From: Streptomyces coacervatus
GTDB lineage: Bacteria; Actinomycetota; Actinomycetes; Streptomycetales; Streptomycetaceae
DNA length: 64,000 bases
Reading direction: 5' to 3'
Assembly: GCF_029223485.1 (NCBI RefSeq)
Contig: NZ_JARHTP010000025.1
Location: forward strand, 106,184-170,183
The position numbers and the translations under genes were made by a program. Shown one piece after another: positions 1 through 8,331 of this stretch (positions are counted from its first letter, which is position 1; every line of letters starts with the position of its first letter). The notes beneath the pieces were generated by a model. It had not been told where the DNA came from. It did not search any database and was given only the letters and a program-made list of their open reading frames with translations.

Positions 1-2
1 TC

Positions 3-83
3 CTGCTGACGCCCGCCGACACGGAAATCGTCAGCGGGGAGCCGGCGCAGCGCCGTTCGGACGGTTTCTTCAACCAGAGCTGA
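3..83 (+). CDS. C-terminal end of an unidentified protein (partial)
   Basis: Only the last 26 codons of a rightward gene are inside the window, ending in TGA at 81-83 (tail ...DGFFNQS). The frame is open from the window edge and is followed at once by a strong hairpin. The tail carries no motif that I recognise, so the function cannot be told. Confidence 0.55.
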   Translation: MLTPADTEIVSGEPAQRRSDGFFNQS

Positions 84-108
84 GGCAGGGCCGCTCACCG
101 GCCCTGCC
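84..108. terminator. Bidirectional intrinsic-type terminator hairpin
   Basis: GGCAGGGCCG (84-93) and CGGCCCTGCC (99-108) form a perfect 10-bp stem with the loop CTCAC. It lies between two convergent genes, right after the stop at 81-83 and just past the stop of the leftward gene at 121. There is no clear U tract, which is usual in Streptomyces. Confidence 0.7.
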
Positions 109-120
109 CCCGCGCAGGGT

Positions 121-1311
121 TTACCGGAAGGCGTCGAGTCCGGTGAGCGCCTTGCCCAGTACGAGCTGGTGCATCTCGACGGTGCCTTCGTACGTCAGCA
201 CCGACTCGAGGTTGGTCGCGTGCCGCATGACGGGGTATTCGAGCGAGATCCCGTTGGCGCCGAGGATGGTCCGTGACGTACGGCAGATCTCGATCGCCTC
301 TCGTACGTTGTTGAGCTTGCCGAAGCTGACCTGCTCGGGACGCAGGCGGCCGGCGTCCATGCGCCGCCCCAGATGGTGGGCGAGCAGAATCCCCTTGTGC
401 AGTTCGACCGCCATGTCGGCGAGTTTGGCCTGGGTGAGCTGGAATCCCCCGATGGGCCGCCCGAACTGCTCCCGTGACTTCGCATAGTCGACGGCGGCCT
501 CGAAACAGCTGCGGGCCGCGCCCATGGCTCCCCACACGATGCCGTAGCGGGCGTGCGAGAGACAGCTGAGCGGTCCCTTGAGGCCGACGACCTCCGGCAG
601 TACGGCATCGGCGGGCAACCGTACGTCGTCGAGGACGAGTTCGCTGGTGACGCTGGCCCGCAGGGACCACTTGTGCTTGATCTCCGGCGCGGAGAACCCG
701 GCGCTGTCGGTGGGCACGACGAATCCGCGGATCCCGTCCTCCGTCTGGGCCCACACCACGGCGACGGCTGCCACGGACCCGTTGGTGATCCACATCTTCC
801 GCCCGTTGAGGACCCAGTCGCCGCCGTCCCGCTTGGCGTGCGTCCGCATCGAGGCGGGGTCGGACCCGTGATCGGGCTCGGTCAGCCCGAAGCACCCGAT
901 GGCCTCGCCGGCGGCCATACGAGGAAGCCAGTGCTGCTTCTGCTCCTCGCTCCCGAACCGGTGGATGGCGTACATGGCAAGGGACCCCTGCACGGACACA
1001 AGGGACCGGATCCCGGAGTCGGCAGCCTCCAACTCCAGGCAGGCAAGCCCGTATTGCACAGCGCTGGCCCCCGCACACCCGTACCCACTGAGCGACATAC
1101 CGAGGGCACCGATGCCACCGAGTTCACGGGCGAGCTCCCGGATCTGAGGCAGCTCACCCTTCTCGTACCAGTCGGCGATGTACGGCAGAACGCGGTCGGC
1201 CGCCCAGGCGCGCACGGTGTCACGGACGGCCAGATCCTCGGGTTCCAGCAGGTCGTCGATGCCGAGGGGATCGGCCGGGTCAAACGGGGGCAGTTTCGAG
1301 GACGCAGACAT
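121..1311 (-). CDS. Acyl-CoA dehydrogenase, glutaryl-CoA dehydrogenase-like
   Basis: A 396-residue FAD enzyme of the acyl-CoA dehydrogenase family, closest by eye to glutaryl-CoA dehydrogenases, which oxidise and decarboxylate glutaryl-CoA in lysine and tryptophan breakdown. Visible are the flavin-binding stretch GLTEPDHGSDP near residue 145 and the catalytic-base region TYEGTVEMHQL near residue 370, whose Glu is the expected alpha-proton acceptor. The ATG at 1311 is preferred over the in-frame GTG at 1326 because GGAGGG lies 4 nt before the ATG and would otherwise be inside the coding region. A perfect 15-bp palindrome lies 25 nt upstream, so repression by a TetR-type regulator is likely. 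The exact acyl-CoA substrate is inferred. Confidence 0.9.
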   Translation of the reverse strand: MSASSKLPPFDPADPLGIDDLLEPEDLAVRDTVRAWAADRVLPYIADWYEKGELPQIRELARELGGIGALGMSLSGYGCAGASAVQYGLACLELEAADSGIRSLVSVQGSLAMYAIHRFGSEEQKQHWLPRMAAGEAIGCFGLTEPDHGSDPASMRTHAKRDGGDWVLNGRKMWITNGSVAAVAVVWAQTEDGIRGFVVPTDSAGFSAPEIKHKWSLRASVTSELVLDDVRLPADAVLPEVVGLKGPLSCLSHARYGIVWGAMGAARSCFEAAVDYAKSREQFGRPIGGFQLTQAKLADMAVELHKGILLAHHLGRRMDAGRLRPEQVSFGKLNNVREAIEICRTSRTILGANGISLEYPVMRHATNLESVLTYEGTVEMHQLVLGKALTGLDAFR

Positions 1312-1335
1312 AGGACCCTCCGGCACGCACGAAAA

Positions 1336-1350
1336 ACTAGCACCGCTAGT
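1336..1350 (-). promoter_or_regulatory. Palindromic operator upstream of the acyl-CoA dehydrogenase
   Basis: ACTAGC-ACC-GCTAGT is a perfect 6-3-6 inverted repeat. CTAG is very rare in high-GC genomes and occurs twice here. On the minus strand a -10-like TAGTTT (1334-1339) overlaps one arm. Size, symmetry and position fit a TetR-family repressor site; the regulator itself is not in the window. Confidence 0.6.
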
Positions 1351-1397
1351 CAGGACTCTGGCCCGACGTTACGGTGCAGTGTCGCCTACGTCCAGTG

Positions 1398-1447
1398 TCA
1401 CGCCCCCAAAGGGGCGCGGGGAACTGCGCGACCAGCCACGATGGCGC
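1398..1447. repeat. Dispersed Streptomyces intergenic repeat, short copy
   Basis: This element contains AGGGGCGCGGGGAACTGCGC (1410-1429) followed by GACCAGCCACG, preceded by the small hairpin CGCCCC/GGGGCG. The same core recurs at 53687-53720, and a longer relative lies at 46890-46995. From memory it is a very common intergenic element in Streptomyces. It fills most of the gap between the exporter stop and the dehydrogenase promoter. Confidence 0.75.
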
Positions 1448-1466
1448 CGCAGACAAGGAAGGACAG

Positions 1467-3068
1467 TCAGGCCGAGACCCGGGAGTCCGCAACTTCCCGA
1501 GGCGCGGGCAGCTCCACCGGCGCCGCAGGCTCCCCGCAGTGCATGACCCGCGGCAACCGCAACGCCATCACCGCACCCAACAGCAACAGCACCGCGCTGA
1601 CCAGCAGCGTCACATGCAGCCCGTGCACAAAGGAGTCCCGCGCGGCCCGCCGCAGGGCCACCCCGACGGGCCCGCCCAGCTGTGCGGCAACCTGGTACGC
1701 CTCGCCCAGCGAATGCCCCGCCGAGGCCGAGGCCGACGCCGGGACACCGGGAACGGACGACAGCCCCGGCGCGTACGCCGCGTTCATCACGCTCCCGAGC
1801 AGCGCTATACCGATCCCCGCCCCCAGTTGGTAGGAGGTCTCGCCGATCGCCGCCGCCCCACCGGCCTGCGCGGGCGGAGCCTCGCTCAGCATCGACTCGT
1901 ACGCCCCGAAGAGCGTCGTCTCCAGGCCGAAGCCCAGCAGCAGGAACGCGGCCACCATCAGCCCCGCGTTGTCCGTCCCGCCCATCACGGTCAGCAGCAC
2001 CACGGCCCCGGCCGTCAGGCAGAACCCGAAGCACACCATCCGGCGCGGGCCGAAGCGGCGCAGCAGCCGCGCCCCCGCCAGTCCCGCCGCCATCGCCGCG
2101 AACGTCAGCGGCAGCAGTCGTAGCCCCGTCTCCAGCGGCGACAGCCCCAGCACCAGCTGCAGATACTGCGCCGCGATCAGCTCAAGACCCACCAGCGCGA
2201 GCATCGCCAGCACGATGCAGCCCACGGCGGTGCTGAACGCGGGACGGGCGAACATCCCCAGGTCCACGAGCGGGTGCGTACGGCGCCGCTGACGTCGTAC
2301 GAAAAGGACGAGCAGCACCGCGCCCACGAGCAGCGGCACCACGGTGAAACCGCCCGGCTCGCCGCCGCCCAGCCGCTTCACGCCCAGCACAACACCGAAC
2401 AGCCCGGCCGCGGCCATGAGTGCACCGACCACGTCCCAGGGGCCGTCGCCGGCGCCCCGCGACTCGGGCAGCAGCAGCCGGCCCACCGGCAGGCTGACCA
2501 GCATCAGCGGGATGTTGACGAGGAAGACCGACCCCCACCAGAAGTGCTCCAGCAGGAAGCCGCCGAGGAGCGGTCCGACCGCCGCGCCGACCGCGGCGAC
2601 CGCGCTCCAGACGCCGATCGCGAGTGCCCGCTCACGCCGGTCGGGAAAGACCTGGCGGAGGATCGAGAGCGTCGCGGGCATGATCATCGCGCCGCCGACG
2701 CCGAGCAGCGCCCGCGCGAGGATCAGCACCTGTGGATCGTGGGCGAAGGCCGCGAGGCCGGAGGCGATGCCGAAGAGGCCGTAGCCGAGCAGCAGGATCC
2801 TTCTGCGGCCGACCCGGTCGCCGAGCGTGCCGAAGAGGATCAGCAGCGAGGCGCAGACGAGGGGGTAGACGTCGACGATCCAGAGCAGTTCTATCGCGCC
2901 GGGCTTGAGGTCCTCGGTGACGGCGGGGACCGCCACATGCAGCACGGTCGCGTCGACCGCGACCAGCAGCAGGCTCACACAGAGGACGACGAGGACGACC
3001 CAGCGGTTGGCACCGGCCCCGGCCGCCCGGCGGCGCAGCGCAGCGGCGGCCGTGGTCGTCCCGGACAT
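1467..3068 (-). CDS. MFS drug exporter, DHA2 (EmrB/QacA) family, 14 TM
   Basis: A 533-residue, strongly hydrophobic transporter with the pattern of a 14-helix proton antiporter. The loop 2-3 motif GDRVGRRR is present near residue 80 and an LDxTVxNVALP-like first-helix region (VAVDATVLHVAVP) near residue 40. The ATG at 3068 has GGGAGG 7 nt upstream and removes a 39-residue Pro/Arg-rich leader that does not look membrane-like. It is read divergently from the gene at 3329. No regulator gene is adjacent, and the substrate is unknown. Confidence 0.9.
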   Translation of the reverse strand: MSGTTTAAAALRRRAAGAGANRWVVLVVLCVSLLLVAVDATVLHVAVPAVTEDLKPGAIELLWIVDVYPLVCASLLILFGTLGDRVGRRRILLLGYGLFGIASGLAAFAHDPQVLILARALLGVGGAMIMPATLSILRQVFPDRRERALAIGVWSAVAAVGAAVGPLLGGFLLEHFWWGSVFLVNIPLMLVSLPVGRLLLPESRGAGDGPWDVVGALMAAAGLFGVVLGVKRLGGGEPGGFTVVPLLVGAVLLVLFVRRQRRRTHPLVDLGMFARPAFSTAVGCIVLAMLALVGLELIAAQYLQLVLGLSPLETGLRLLPLTFAAMAAGLAGARLLRRFGPRRMVCFGFCLTAGAVVLLTVMGGTDNAGLMVAAFLLLGFGLETTLFGAYESMLSEAPPAQAGGAAAIGETSYQLGAGIGIALLGSVMNAAYAPGLSSVPGVPASASASAGHSLGEAYQVAAQLGGPVGVALRRAARDSFVHGLHVTLLVSAVLLLLGAVMALRLPRVMHCGEPAAPVELPAPREVADSRVSA

Positions 3069-3315
3069 GTACGTACCTCCCAGATGTTCCCTCGCGGTCG
3101 GCGGGCACACGGGGTGGGGACTCCCCGTGATCTCGGCCGGAGAGGAGCGGTGATCTCCGGCCCGCGCAACGAAGGCGAGTGACACGTCAGCGTACGCGAG
3201 TTCGTGTAAAGGTCACGTGGCGGACCTCTCAGACTTCGCACAGACCCGTGTGGCGTACGCCACTCCCCTCCCCCTGGGCCACGCCCAGCCGGGCCCTCCG
3301 GTTCCGTCGGCCGTC

Positions 3316-3321
3316 GATAAT
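3316..3321 (+). promoter_or_regulatory. -10 element of a leaderless promoter
   Basis: GATAAT lies 7 nt before the GTG at 3329, the spacing expected if transcription starts at the start codon. No good -35 is visible and there is no ribosome-binding site. Confidence 0.4.
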
Positions 3322-3328
3322 CGAGCCC

Positions 3329-4579
3329 GTGACCGATCTTGCGACGCGCGCCGCGCCACCCACCGTCACGGCCCTGCGCCGTGCGGCCCCGGCCCTCCTC
3401 GGGTACGCGGCCGTGCGCGCCCTGGGCCTGCTGACGCTGGCCCTGTGGAGCGCCGCGCGCGGCAAGAGCGCGTACACGCTGCTCACTGCCCGCTGGGACG
3501 CGCTCTGGTACGCGAGGGTCGCCGACCTCGGTTACGGCTACCAGGTGCGGCTGCCGAACGGCGATGTGCACTCGAATCTGGCCTTCTTCCCGCTGCTGCC
3601 CTGGCTGGAGCGGGGCCTCGCCGCGGTGACCCCGCTGTCGTACGCCGACGCCGGCTTCGTCGTCAGCCTGCTCGCCTCGCTCGCGGCGGCCTGGGGGATC
3701 TTCGCTGTCGCGGACCATGTGTACGGCCGCAGTGCCGGGGTGTTCGCCGTGCTGCTGTGGGCCGTGCTGCCCGTCGGGATCGTGCAGTCGATGGCGTACA
3801 GCGAGTCGCTGTTCACCGCGCTCGCCGCCTGGTCGCTGTACGCGGTGCTGACCGGCCGCTGGCTGACGGCGGGCTCGCTGGCCGCGCTGGCGGGGCTGAC
3901 CCGGCCGGTCGGGCTCGCGGTCGTCGCGGCCGTGTGGGCGGCCGGGATCGCCTCGTTCGTGCGAGAGCGGAGCACGGCGGACGCGCGCGCTGGCGAATGC
4001 GCTCCCGCGCCGCCCGGGGACGGCCCCACGCGGCGCGTCAGGGCATCCGGCGGCGCCCCGGGCACCCCGAGCGCCCCCACCGCCGTACGACGCGCCCTGG
4101 CCATGCTCCTGGCCCCGCTCGGCGCCGTCGGCTACGTCCTGTGGGTCGGCCACCACACCGGCAAGGGCCCGCTGGGCTACCTGGACGTCCAGGCGGGCTG
4201 GCGCAACGGCTTCGACGGCGGCCTGGCCTTCGCCCGCTTCGTCGCCGACAAGTTCACGTCGTTTCCGGAGGCGCTCGCGGGCGTCGGGCTGATCGTCGGG
4301 GTCGGAGGGGTGGTCTGGCTGTACGTCGTCTGCGTACGGCAGCGGCAGCCGCTCCCGCTGCTGGTGTACGCGGGCGTGGTCACCGCGCTCGCCCTGTGCG
4401 CGTCGAGCTATTTCGGCTCGAAACCGCGGCTGCTGCTGCCGGCCTTCCCGCTGCTGCTGCCCCTTGCCCTGGCCCTGTCCCGGCTGCGTACCTCCAGGTC
4501 GGCACTGGTGGTGGGCGGTGTCGCGGTGGCATCGGCCGTGTACGGAGCGTTCTGGCTGAACGGTTCCGGCCCTCCATGA
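3329..4579 (+). CDS. Polytopic mannosyltransferase-like (PIG-V-type) membrane glycosyltransferase
   Basis: A 416-residue multi-spanning protein resembling the actinobacterial PIG-V/GT-C type mannosyltransferases, which use polyprenyl-phosphate sugars at the outer membrane face. An early loop carries the acidic-aromatic motif RWDALWYARVADLGY after the first helix, as expected for GT-C catalytic loops, followed by HSNLAFFPLLPWLER and many hydrophobic helices. A Pro/Arg-rich, low-hydrophobicity insert lies near residues 210-255. The GTG at 3329 is chosen because a good -10 sits 7 nt before it and the upstream frame is not protein-like. Acceptor and donor are unknown. Confidence 0.75.
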   Translation: MTDLATRAAPPTVTALRRAAPALLGYAAVRALGLLTLALWSAARGKSAYTLLTARWDALWYARVADLGYGYQVRLPNGDVHSNLAFFPLLPWLERGLAAVTPLSYADAGFVVSLLASLAAAWGIFAVADHVYGRSAGVFAVLLWAVLPVGIVQSMAYSESLFTALAAWSLYAVLTGRWLTAGSLAALAGLTRPVGLAVVAAVWAAGIASFVRERSTADARAGECAPAPPGDGPTRRVRASGGAPGTPSAPTAVRRALAMLLAPLGAVGYVLWVGHHTGKGPLGYLDVQAGWRNGFDGGLAFARFVADKFTSFPEALAGVGLIVGVGGVVWLYVVCVRQRQPLPLLVYAGVVTALALCASSYFGSKPRLLLPAFPLLLPLALALSRLRTSRSALVVGGVAVASAVYGAFWLNGSGPP

Positions 4580-4839
4580 TCGACTTGCGGGACCGGGTGG
4601 GCTCCGCGCCGGGACCCGGTGAGCCCCGGGCGAAATCCGCCCCAGCATTCGGTGAACCAATTCATAAGTTCCAGAAAACTGATTCCCGGAATGATCAAAG
4701 GAATTGAAGGGAGCGGCCGCCGGACATTGCGGATTCCTTGGAAATAAACCCGCCCCTGAGAGGAATCCCACATCACATCGTCATCACAAAGCAGCTGAAG
4801 AGACGGAGAACTTACCTCACTCGCTGTAACGTCGATTGG

Positions 4840-5862
4840 GTGCGTACCGAACGAAACCTCACCCGTCTGGACCGGGTGTTCGCCAGGCTGGACCGGGAGC
4901 CGGAACGGCCGGCCCACATCGATGTGCCGAAGATGAGCCGGCACCGGGTCGCGTTGCTGACCGGAACCCTGGCCTTCTACCTGGCGATCGTGTGGCTCAT
5001 CGTGACCACGTCGTGGCTGGTCCGCTTCGACTGGCAGGTCATGTTCTTCCGGCCCTACCAGCAGTGGGCGGGCATCCACTGGTTCGTCGACTACTACGTG
5101 GTCCTCGGCCAGCGCGGCCCGACCGCGGTGATGGTCGCGGCCTGGCTGGGCTGGCGCTCCTGGCGGCAGCACACACTGCGCCCGCTGCTGACGCTGGGCG
5201 CCTCGCTGCTCCTGCTGAACATCACCGTGGGCGCCGCCAAGTACGGCATGGGCCGCCTCGGCCCGCACTACGCGACCACCATCGGCTCGAACGAGATGGG
5301 CCTGGGCGGCGATATATTCCCCAGCGGCCACACCGCCAACGCCGTGGTGACCTGGGGAATCCTGGCCTATCTCGCCTCCACCCCGAGAGCCCGCCGCTGG
5401 CTGTCCGCCCTCTCCGCGGTGACCGCGCTGGGCGTGGGCCTGGCCACCGTCTACCTCGGTACGCACTGGCTGAGCGATGTGCTCCTCGGCTGGGCCGCCG
5501 GCCTGCTGATCCTGCTGGCCCTCCCCTGGTGCGAGCCGGGGATCGCCAAGGCCGAGATCGCCCTCTTCGACCTGCGCGACCGCTGGCGCGCCCGCAAGGG
5601 GGCCACGGCACCTGCCGCCCCAATCGGCGCTCCGGTGCCGCTCAAGCCCCGCACGGCCACCGCTCAGGACGAGGCCGCCGCGCGCGAGACGGTCACCTCC
5701 GCGGCCCGCTCGGCCCGGGCGCCCGCCTACCTGGCCCCAGGCCCGCACACGGCCCGCTCGGAGCGCACTCCGGTCACCCCGGTCGGCAGCCGCCGCCCGC
5801 CACACTCGGACCGCATCCCGCGCGGCGCCACGGCCTCCACGGCCCGCCCCCTGGGCGGCTGA
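4840..5862 (+). CDS. PAP2-family membrane phosphatase
   Basis: A 340-residue membrane phosphatase of the PAP2 superfamily (phosphatidic acid or undecaprenyl pyrophosphate phosphatase-like). The three family motifs are visible: KYGMGRLGP near residue 133, PSGHT near 161 and GTHWLSDVLLG near 207; the two His and the Arg are the expected catalytic residues. Six hydrophobic segments surround them. The last 90 residues are Pro/Ala/Arg-rich and probably cytoplasmic and disordered. GTG at 4840 is chosen from the conserved N terminus VRTERNLTRLDRVFARLD; it lacks a good Shine-Dalgarno, so the start is uncertain. Confidence 0.85.
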   Translation: MRTERNLTRLDRVFARLDREPERPAHIDVPKMSRHRVALLTGTLAFYLAIVWLIVTTSWLVRFDWQVMFFRPYQQWAGIHWFVDYYVVLGQRGPTAVMVAAWLGWRSWRQHTLRPLLTLGASLLLLNITVGAAKYGMGRLGPHYATTIGSNEMGLGGDIFPSGHTANAVVTWGILAYLASTPRARRWLSALSAVTALGVGLATVYLGTHWLSDVLLGWAAGLLILLALPWCEPGIAKAEIALFDLRDRWRARKGATAPAAPIGAPVPLKPRTATAQDEAAARETVTSAARSARAPAYLAPGPHTARSERTPVTPVGSRRPPHSDRIPRGATASTARPLGG

Positions 5863-5905
5863 CCACACGGACAGCGGGGTCGGTACGCACAACCACTCCC
5901 GCACG

Positions 5906-5945
5906 ACGAAGGCCCCGGTTCCCGTTCGGAAACCGGGGCCTTCGT
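5906..5945. terminator. Bidirectional terminator hairpin
   Basis: ACGAAGGCCCCGGTT (5906-5920) pairs perfectly with AACCGGGGCCTTCGT (5931-5945), giving a 15-bp stem with a 10-nt loop. It separates two convergent genes, the PAP2 phosphatase and the small I78 protein. Confidence 0.85.
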
Positions 5946-5951
5946 CAGGTA

Positions 5952-6167
5952 TCAGCCCTTCCAGGCCCGCACCACCCGGCCGTCCTTCACCTCGAAGTTC
6001 AGCCGGCCCGTGCGGTACTCCATCGTGATGATCGCCCCCGGTGGCAGCGAGCGCACCGTGGACCATCCGCGCTCCCGCGCGCGCCGCTCGGCGCCGGCCG
6101 CATCGAGGCCGACATACGCGTCCGGACTGTCCTGGGGCTCCGCCTGCGGAGTGGGAATCGGTGCCAT
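5952..6167 (-). CDS. Small I78-family proteinase-inhibitor-like protein
   Basis: A 71-residue protein matching the I78 serine-protease inhibitor fold: VGLDAAGAERRARERGW, then PPGAIITMEYRTGRLNFEV and a short basic end. Typical I78 proteins carry VxxxRPGxxxTxDYRxxRLNxxxD, which is well matched from residue 40 to the end. No signal peptide is visible, unlike many exported relatives, so it may act inside the cell. The ATG at 6167 is preferred; an in-frame ATG at 6188 has no better ribosome-binding site. Confidence 0.75.
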   Translation of the reverse strand: MAPIPTPQAEPQDSPDAYVGLDAAGAERRARERGWSTVRSLPPGAIITMEYRTGRLNFEVKDGRVVRAWKG

Positions 6168-6639
6168 GGCCGCCACGCTAGGCCCCATCCGGCGGCCAGG
6201 GAAGGCGGGGCGGTCCCACGCGGCCCGTATACCCCTCCGGTCACACTTCTGTCACAGGATCACGACAGGTGTTTCGGCTCCCGGGACATCAACTGCCGCG
6301 CAGTCGGCGTCACACGTACGAGCGGTTCCGTGCCTGTTCCATAGGCCTTCCGCAGGCAATCGAACGTAATTCCCGCGTGTCGCGACCGCTCTCCGAAAAG
6401 CCCGTCGGAAAGTGCCGTGAGAACTGCCCCGGACTTCTTTCCGGTCCGATTCCGGGCGGGTTCGTGAGAGCTGACACCGCAGCTGACACCGCGTAGGAAA
6501 TGCACGGTTCCAGCACAGAACCCCCGCACGCCCTCTGTCGGAGCGCGCGGCGGCGCGCGCATCATGACGTGAGCTCGCGGACCTGTGCGCGCGGGCTTCG
6601 GCGGACCCGGGGCGCGACGAGCGAAGGGGCGAGCGAGCG
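6168..6639. other. 472-base intergenic region upstream of ctaD
   Basis: No convincing gene or RNA is seen. It holds a perfect 12-bp tandem duplication AGCTGACACCGC (6469-6480 and 6481-6492), several TCACA-rich stretches around 6240-6270 and the ctaD ribosome-binding site AAGGGG. It must contain the ctaD promoter, which I could not place with confidence. Confidence 0.5.
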
Positions 6640-8331
6640 ATGGGAACCCAGACCGTGCATCCGGCGGCGCGACCGGTGCCGACCAGTCAGGGACAGGTGA
6701 TCGTCGACTGGCTGACGACCACCGACCACAAGAAGATCGGGCACCTGTACCTGATCACAGCGTTCCTGTTCTTCCTGGTCGGCGGGGTCATGGCGTTGCT
6801 GATGCGGGCCGAACTCGCCCGGCCCGGGCTGCAGATCATGGACAGCAACCAGTACAACCAGCTGTTCACGATGCACGGCACGATCATGCTGCTGCTGTTC
6901 GCGACCCCGGCCTTCGCGGGCTTCGCCAACGAACTGATGCCCCTGCAGATCGGTTCCCCCGACGTCGCCTTCCCCCGGCTGAACATGCTGTCGTACTGGT
7001 TCTTCCTGTTCGGCGGCCTGATCGTGCTCAGTTCGCTGGTCGTGCCCGGCGGCCCCGCCGCCTTCGGCTGGTTCGCCTATGCGCCGCTGAACAGCGCGGT
7101 GCGCTCACCCGGTGTCGGACCCGACCTGTGGATCATGGGGCTGGCGCTGGCCGGCTTCGGCACGATCCTCGGCGCGGTCAACTTCATCACCACCATCATC
7201 GGGATGCGCTGCCCCGGCATGACCATGTTCCGGATGCCGATCTTCGTGTGGAACACGCTCTTCACGTCGATCCTGATCCTGATGGCGTTCCCGGTGCTCG
7301 CGGCCGCGCTGCTGTGTCTGGAGGCGGACCGGCGGTTCGGTGCGCAGGTCTTCGACTCGGCCAACGGCGGGGCGCTGCTGTGGCAGCACCTGTTCTGGTT
7401 CTTCGGCCATCCCGAGGTGTACATCATCGCGCTGCCGTTCTTCGGCATCATCACGGAGATCCTCCCGGTCTTCAGCCGCAAGCCGCTCTTCGGCTATCTG
7501 ACGCTGATCGGCGCGACGATGGCGATCACCGGTCTGTCGGTGGTGGTGTGGGCGCACCACATGTTCGTCACCGGCTCGGTGCTGCTGCCGTTCTTCTCCT
7601 TCATGACCTTCCTCATCGCCGTGCCCACCGGCGTGAAGTTCTTCAACTGGATCGGCACCATGCTCAAGGGCTCGCTGTCCTTCGAGACACCGATGCTGTG
7701 GGCGTGCGGCTTCCTGGTGACGTTCCTGTTCGGCGGTCTGACCGGGGTGATCCTGGCGTCGCCGCCGCTGGACTTCCACGTCTCGGACTCGTACTTCGTC
7801 GTCGCGCACTTCCACTACGTGGTGTTCGGCACGGTCGTCTTCGCGATCTTCGGCGGCTTCTTCTTCTGGTGGCCCAAGTTCACCGGGAAGATGCTCGACG
7901 AGCGGCTGGGCAAGATCCAGTTCTGGACGCTCTTCGTCGGCTTCCACACCACGTTCCTGGTGCAGCACTGGCTGGGCGCGGAGGGCATGCCACGGCGGTA
8001 CGCCGACTATCTCGCGGCGGACGGCTTCACGGCCCTCAACACCGTCTCGACGATCGGCGCCTTCCTGCTCGGCATGTCGACACTGCCGTTTCTCTACAAC
8101 GTCTGGAAGACCGCAAAGTACGGCGAGAAGGTCGAGGTCGACGACCCCTGGGGCTACGGCCGCTCCCTGGAGTGGGCGACCTCCTGCCCGCCGCCGCGGC
8201 ACAACTTCACGACGCTGCCCCGGGTCCGCTCCGAGTCCCCGGCGTTCGACCTGCACCATCCGGACTTCGCGGCGGAGCCTCAGGAGCCTGTCGGAGCAGA
8301 GCGCGAGTCAGGCGGTCCCGAGCCGTCGTGA
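6640..8331 (+). CDS. ctaD: Cytochrome c oxidase subunit I (aa3-type), stand-alone copy
   Basis: A 563-residue heme-copper oxidase subunit I, the catalytic subunit that reduces O2 to water and pumps protons. It has 12 hydrophobic helices and the ligand motifs MHGTIM (heme), GHPEVYI (CuB His and cross-linked Tyr, with the proton-channel Glu), AHHMFV (CuB His pair) and HFHYVV (heme ligands). The GHPEVYI form marks the A1 class. No ctaC, ctaE, ctaF or qcr genes are nearby, so this looks like a second copy that would have to borrow the other subunits. Its 3' end overlaps the convergent WYL regulator gene by 125 bp. ATG 6640 has AAGGGG about 10 nt upstream. Confidence 0.95.
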   Translation: MGTQTVHPAARPVPTSQGQVIVDWLTTTDHKKIGHLYLITAFLFFLVGGVMALLMRAELARPGLQIMDSNQYNQLFTMHGTIMLLLFATPAFAGFANELMPLQIGSPDVAFPRLNMLSYWFFLFGGLIVLSSLVVPGGPAAFGWFAYAPLNSAVRSPGVGPDLWIMGLALAGFGTILGAVNFITTIIGMRCPGMTMFRMPIFVWNTLFTSILILMAFPVLAAALLCLEADRRFGAQVFDSANGGALLWQHLFWFFGHPEVYIIALPFFGIITEILPVFSRKPLFGYLTLIGATMAITGLSVVVWAHHMFVTGSVLLPFFSFMTFLIAVPTGVKFFNWIGTMLKGSLSFETPMLWACGFLVTFLFGGLTGVILASPPLDFHVSDSYFVVAHFHYVVFGTVVFAIFGGFFFWWPKFTGKMLDERLGKIQFWTLFVGFHTTFLVQHWLGAEGMPRRYADYLAADGFTALNTVSTIGAFLLGMSTLPFLYNVWKTAKYGEKVEVDDPWGYGRSLEWATSCPPPRHNFTTLPRVRSESPAFDLHHPDFAAEPQEPVGAERESGGPEPS

